From: Cytobacillus dafuensis
GTDB lineage: Bacteria; Bacillota; Bacilli; Bacillales; Cytobacillaceae
Direction of reading: 5' to 3'
DNA: 64,000 bases
Assembly: GCF_007995155.1 (NCBI RefSeq)
Contig: NZ_CP042593.1
Location: 476,001-540,000, forward strand
Shown: in pieces, positions 61,168 through 64,000 of the stretch
Numbering within the stretch: position 1 is the stretch's first letter
How the letters are laid out: every line of letters starts with the position of its first letter
Translations under genes and position numbers: made by a program
The notes under the pieces: generated by a model
The model's database searches: none
The model's input: the letters and a program-made list of their open reading frames with translations, nothing else
Told to the model about the DNA's origin: nothing

Positions 61168-61268
61168 TGATTCCACCCCATCTATATTTCAATTATATTA
61201 TACTTAGTTTACAGAATATTTACATCTTTCGAAAAGTGTTTATTTTGATAAAAATGGATGGTGGAAAA

Positions 61269-61484
61269 ATGAATGTTAATTTAAATGATTACGTTAATAA
61301 AAGAATAGGGGAACTCACGGCTTTTAAGGCAGAAACTCTTGATTCAATTAAGAGCGTATTAGAAAAAATTAGTGAATTATCTACAGAAGATGAAAAGGAA
61401 CTATTAGTCAAAAAAATGGAATACTACACTGCAGCTGGTGCATTGGCAGAGTTAGAAAAACTAAAGAAAGTATTGAGTAAATGA
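61269..61484 (+). CDS. Hypothetical 71-aa helical protein
   Basis: GGTGG is just upstream of ATG 61269. The protein is helical and charged (LNDYVNKRIGELTAFKAETL, then ELSTEDEKELLVKKMEYY) with no membrane segment. It precedes the DUF4181 gene by a few bases. The frame is open upstream to 61167 but without a site. No family recognised. Confidence 0.6.
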   Translation: MNVNLNDYVNKRIGELTAFKAETLDSIKSVLEKISELSTEDEKELLVKKMEYYTAAGALAELEKLKKVLSK

Positions 61485-61490
61485 TAGGTG

Positions 61491-61859
61491 ATGGGTGGAA
61501 CATTGTTTGAATTTATTATGTTGACCCTAATCTTCATGGGTATGTTTTATATCCTTGATAAATTACTGCGAAAATGGCTTCGAATAGAAAAGCAGGAAAT
61601 ATCATCACCTGTGGGAAAACACATTCTTAAATGGGGAACACGTATTTTTATAGCGCTCTCTTTCTTATTTATAATCATCTTTAATGAGAATATTATTCTA
61701 TTTAAAGTATCTATAATTCTTTGTTTGGTCATGCAATCTAGCTTCCAAGCATTCATAGAATGGAAGTATCTGACGAATTCAAGAGAATATATCCATACAA
61801 TTATTATTTCAGTATTAGGTTTAATTTATGCGATATTGATTTTTTCTTTGATTAATTAG
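61491..61859 (+). CDS. DUF4181 membrane protein
   Basis: About 122 residues with four hydrophobic segments (7-25, 47-65, 70-88, 100-120) and a charged loop KWLRIEKQEISSPVGKHILK. The pattern fits DUF4181 of Bacillaceae. ATG at 61491 is used; GTG 61488 and TTG 61503 are alternatives. Function unknown. Confidence 0.72.
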   Translation: MGGTLFEFIMLTLIFMGMFYILDKLLRKWLRIEKQEISSPVGKHILKWGTRIFIALSFLFIIIFNENIILFKVSIILCLVMQSSFQAFIEWKYLTNSREYIHTIIISVLGLIYAILIFSLIN

Positions 61860-61998
61860 TTGGTGGTTTTATTCTTTTCGCTTGGGGTTTGTTTATGAGG
61901 GGATACTGATTATTTGTTTCTTACATCTCTCTATTGATATAAAAAGATACTCGTCGCTAAAACTTTGTATGAAAACTGAAAATGCTTTTTTACATATA

Positions 61999-62400
61999 AT
62001 GGTCAAAATCACTGCAAATTGGAGCATCACTAGTCATTTTAATCGTAAAAGTGGTCTAATTCGATGCTAATCGGACCATCGCAAGTGATTTATATTGGAC
62101 CATCACAAGTGGTTTATATCGGACCAGTGGTCCAATTCGATGCTAATCAGACCATCGCAAGTGATTTTTATCGTAAAAGTGGTCCAATTCGATGCTAATC
62201 GGACTACCGGAAGTGATTTATATCGTAAAAGTGGTCCAATTCGATGCTAATCGGACTACCGGAAGTGATTTTTAACGGAACAGTGGTCCAATTTAATGCT
62301 AATCGGACCATCGCAAGTGATTTTAATCGTAAAAGTGGTCCGATTCGGTACTAATCTGACCATCAGCAGCTATTTTTATCTGATAAATGGTCTAATTCAA
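61999..62400. repeat. Tandem array 3: eight units, 52-bp period
   Basis: GTGGTC (or a close variant) occurs at 61999, 62051, 62127, 62179, 62231, 62283, 62335 and 62387. All steps are 52 bases except one of 76, which holds a 24-base partial duplication. The unit is GTGGTCCAATTCGATGCTAA, TCGGACCATCGCAAGTGATT and TTAATCGTAAAA. GGTC and GACC are 17 bases apart. No ORF. Confidence 0.93.
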
Positions 62401-62481
62401 TCCTATTAATCAACAAAATTTTTAAGGTAATAAAAGTGTACAAGTTTTATAAAAATCAAGGATTTAAGGAGAGAATAAAAT

Positions 62482-63045
62482 TTGCGGACTCATTTATTTC
62501 TTGTACGACATGCCCATTCCATCTATACACCTGATGAATTTAGTAGGCCATTATCTGAGCAAGGCTTTGCTGATGCGGAAAGAATTACTCAAATACTTCA
62601 AAATGAAAACATAGATCTTGTCATTTCAAGCCCGTATAAGAGGGCCATTCAAACGGTCGAGGGCATTGCTAAAATGATAAAAAAAGAGATTTTCTTCGAG
62701 GACGGCTTTAAGGAACGGATATTGTCTGAGAAGCCTGTTGAGGACTTTCATGCAGCAATTGCAAAGGTATGGGAGGATGCTCATTTTTCTTGGGATGGAG
62801 GAGAGTCAAATATCCTTGCTCAAGAAAGAGGGATTGAGGCAACCAATCGAATTCTAAAGAAGTATGAAGGGGAAAATATTGTTGTAGGGACTCACGGAAA
62901 TATTATGGTATTGATTATGAATCACTTTGATAAAAAATATGATTATCAATTCTGGCAAGAACTTGATATGCCCGATATATATAAACTAACTTTTGAAAAA
63001 AATGAGCTTAAGGAAGTTATGCGAATTTGGGACAAGGATAAATAG
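62482..63045 (+). CDS. Histidine phosphatase superfamily protein
   Basis: 187 residues. The catalytic motif LVRHAHS (Arg9, His10) is followed by the second arginine in ISSPYKRAIQTVE, and the late histidine lies in VVGTHGNIM. This is the phosphoglycerate-mutase-like phosphatase fold, which works through a phosphohistidine. Substrate unknown; small family members are often broad phosphatases. TTG start with AAGGAGAG. A T-box leader follows downstream. Confidence 0.87.
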   Translation: MRTHLFLVRHAHSIYTPDEFSRPLSEQGFADAERITQILQNENIDLVISSPYKRAIQTVEGIAKMIKKEIFFEDGFKERILSEKPVEDFHAAIAKVWEDAHFSWDGGESNILAQERGIEATNRILKKYEGENIVVGTHGNIMVLIMNHFDKKYDYQFWQELDMPDIYKLTFEKNELKEVMRIWDKDK

Positions 63046-63050
63046 ATGAT

Positions 63051-63079
63051 TTGACAAAAAATTCTAAAATTAATATGAT
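63051..63079 (+). promoter_or_regulatory. Sigma-A promoter of the T-box leader
   Basis: TTGACA (63051-63056), 17-base spacer, TATGAT (63074-63079). A near-consensus promoter starting shortly after the histidine phosphatase stop. Confidence 0.85.
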
Positions 63080-63097
63080 AGGTAAAAGTTTTCTATA

Positions 63098-63340
63098 AAA
63101 AACACAGAGATTAGGAGTATTAAGGAATTCTTATTGTATAGAGAGCTGCAGCTTGGTGAAATGCAGTCAATAAAATTCTCGAACTCGCCTAGGAGTGGTT
63201 GGGCCGAAATGTAGGTCTAAACGGTTAACTTCCGTCATCAAGTTTTGAGGTAGTTTGCGGATATTTTTGCAAGCTAAGAAGAGTGGTACCGCGTTAGGGT
63301 TAGCCTATCGTCTCTTTATGAGATGATAGGCTTATTTTAT
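63098..63340 (+). promoter_or_regulatory. T-box leader, Leu (CUC) specifier
   Basis: The conserved T-box core AAGAAGAGTGGTACCGCG spans 63276-63293. Stem I has the apical CTGCAGCTTGGTGAAATGCAG-type element, an AGTATTAA specifier-loop left side and a right side GAACTCG, giving specifier CTC (63184-63186) for leucine. The terminator AGCCTATC...GATAGGCT (63302-63333) with TTATTTTATTT follows. It would sense uncharged tRNA-Leu and allow read-through. No amino-acid gene follows; the next ORF is a HIT protein behind a palindromic repeat. Confidence 0.82.
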
Positions 63341-63377
63341 TTAAGAATAAGTATAACCTTTCTCGAGTTTGAGAATT

Positions 63378-63496
63378 GTCCAGCTCCAGCGTCTACCCCC
63401 TCGAGGTCACAAGCCAAACCTCCCAGAAAGGCAAAGAACACCTTTCCGGGAGGCTTGTCTTGTGCTTGTCGGGGGTGACCAAGGCGCTTGCGCATT
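63378..63496. repeat. Palindromic intergenic repeat (119 bp)
   Basis: The whole block can fold on itself. Outer arms CAGCGTCTACCCCC and GGGGGTGACCAAGGCGCTTG; inner arms ACAAG/CTTGT and CCTCCC-GAAAGG/CCTTTC-GGGAGG. The opening TTGTCCAGCTCCAGCG is one I recall as frequent between Bacillus genes. No ORF. It sits between the T-box terminator and the HIT gene. Confidence 0.75.
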
Positions 63497-63528
63497 TCTT
63501 TTCATTATGAAGTTTAAAAGGAGTGATG

Positions 63529-63984
63529 ATGTTGAGTAACTGTTTTATTTGTAAAAAGCATGCAGGAGAGCTTCAAACATCAGGAGTGCGAATCTATGAA
63601 GATGAGTATGTTTTCGTAGGGCATATTGATAGTGACGGAAAGCCAAATTATTTAGGACATATTATGATTGATTTGAAGAGGCATGTCCCAACTCTAGCTG
63701 AATTGAATCCTGAAGAGGCCAAAGCATTCGGAATGATCATGGCAAGAGTGAGTAAAGCATTAAAAGAAACGGAAGAAGCCGAACATATTTACTCTCTTGT
63801 ATCAGGTAATTCCGTTCCTCATCTCCATATGCATCTAGTTGCTCGTTATCCTCATACCCCTGAACAATATTGGGGGCCGTTTGCCGTATATGACTCTCCC
63901 AATGCCCGAATGGGTGATAATACCGAAGTAATAAATGTATGCAATCGGATAAAAAATTTTCTTGAAATGAATCCATATGGGTAG
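63529..63984 (+). CDS. HIT-family protein (histidine triad)
   Basis: 151 residues. The triad is HLHMHLVARYP near residue 105. A zinc pair CFICKKH near the N-terminus and a late histidine-rich loop fit HIT hydrolases acting on nucleoside phosphoramidates or dinucleotides. ATG 63529 follows AAAAGGAG; GTG 63523 overlaps that site and TTG 63532 is another option. Substrate unknown. Confidence 0.88.
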   Translation: MLSNCFICKKHAGELQTSGVRIYEDEYVFVGHIDSDGKPNYLGHIMIDLKRHVPTLAELNPEEAKAFGMIMARVSKALKETEEAEHIYSLVSGNSVPHLHMHLVARYPHTPEQYWGPFAVYDSPNARMGDNTEVINVCNRIKNFLEMNPYG

Positions 63985-64000
63985 CGTACACGGATTAAGT

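Overview
The window looks like a low-GC, spore-forming Bacillaceae chromosome, probably Bacillus in the broad sense. Supporting evidence: AdaA/AdaB, AlkA, CzrA/CzcD, FosB and HelD are of Bacillus type; there is a SpoVAF/GerA-type germination protein; Shine-Dalgarno sequences are strong AGGAGG types, often in front of TTG or GTG starts; and there is a leucine-type T-box leader. No rRNA, tRNA or CRISPR was seen. Most genes are accessory: resistance, stress, transport, repair and envelope functions.

Layout. 1-3.2 kb: end of an ABC exporter, then FosB, an AraC regulator, two VOC proteins and an AHSA1/SRPBCC protein. 3.2-6 kb: an XRE-controlled ABC exporter operon with a palindrome over its promoter. 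6-11 kb: HelD, AlkA and the adaptive-response pair AdaA-AdaB. 11-13.8 kb: a GntR/ABC operon with a perfect operator over its -10 box. 13.9-14.8 kb: a decayed IS1595-type element with an intact passenger ORF. 15-16.3 kb: CzrA and CzcD (zinc/cobalt efflux). 16.5-22.7 kb: a NERD protein, a 52-bp tandem array, an LTA-synthase-type protein, a DUF4003 protein and an MFS exporter. 23-30.5 kb: a probable cell-wall or peptide modification cassette with a D-aspartate-ligase-like ATP-grasp enzyme, a divergent Mur ligase, an asparagine synthetase, an exported C39-like protein and an aspartate racemase. 31-33.3 kb: a SpoVAF paralogue and small proteins. 33.4-36.8 kb: a decaying stretch with a methyltransferase split by a mobile repeat, a frameshifted Amj flippase gene and a hydrolase whose C-terminus now comes from a repeat. 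36.9-43 kb: an ArsR-type regulator with an MFS transporter, an IS1595-like MITE, a beta-propeller protein and a histidyl-tRNA synthetase behind a His-His-His leader peptide. 43-53.5 kb: small membrane proteins, methyltransferase, GNAT, DinB, M2/M3 peptidase, Nudix, MBL-fold, MFS and PadR genes. 54-64 kb: an EnvC/M23 protein, a chemotaxis receptor, an endonuclease-I-like nuclease, an SLC13 transporter, a histidine phosphatase, an orphan Leu T-box and a HIT protein.

The most unusual material is repetitive and regulatory. (i) Three tandem arrays with different sequences have exactly the same 52-bp period and the same GGTC-N17-GA(C/A)C skeleton. (ii) Five copies of a 154-274 bp element with two conserved, covarying terminal hairpins sit next to TTTAT; it resembles the bcr1 repeats of the B. 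cereus group, and two copies have inserted into genes. (iii) A MITE has IS1595-like ends. (iv) A probable leader-peptide attenuator precedes hisS. (v) A Leu T-box has no amino-acid gene behind it. All functions are inferred from sequence alone.
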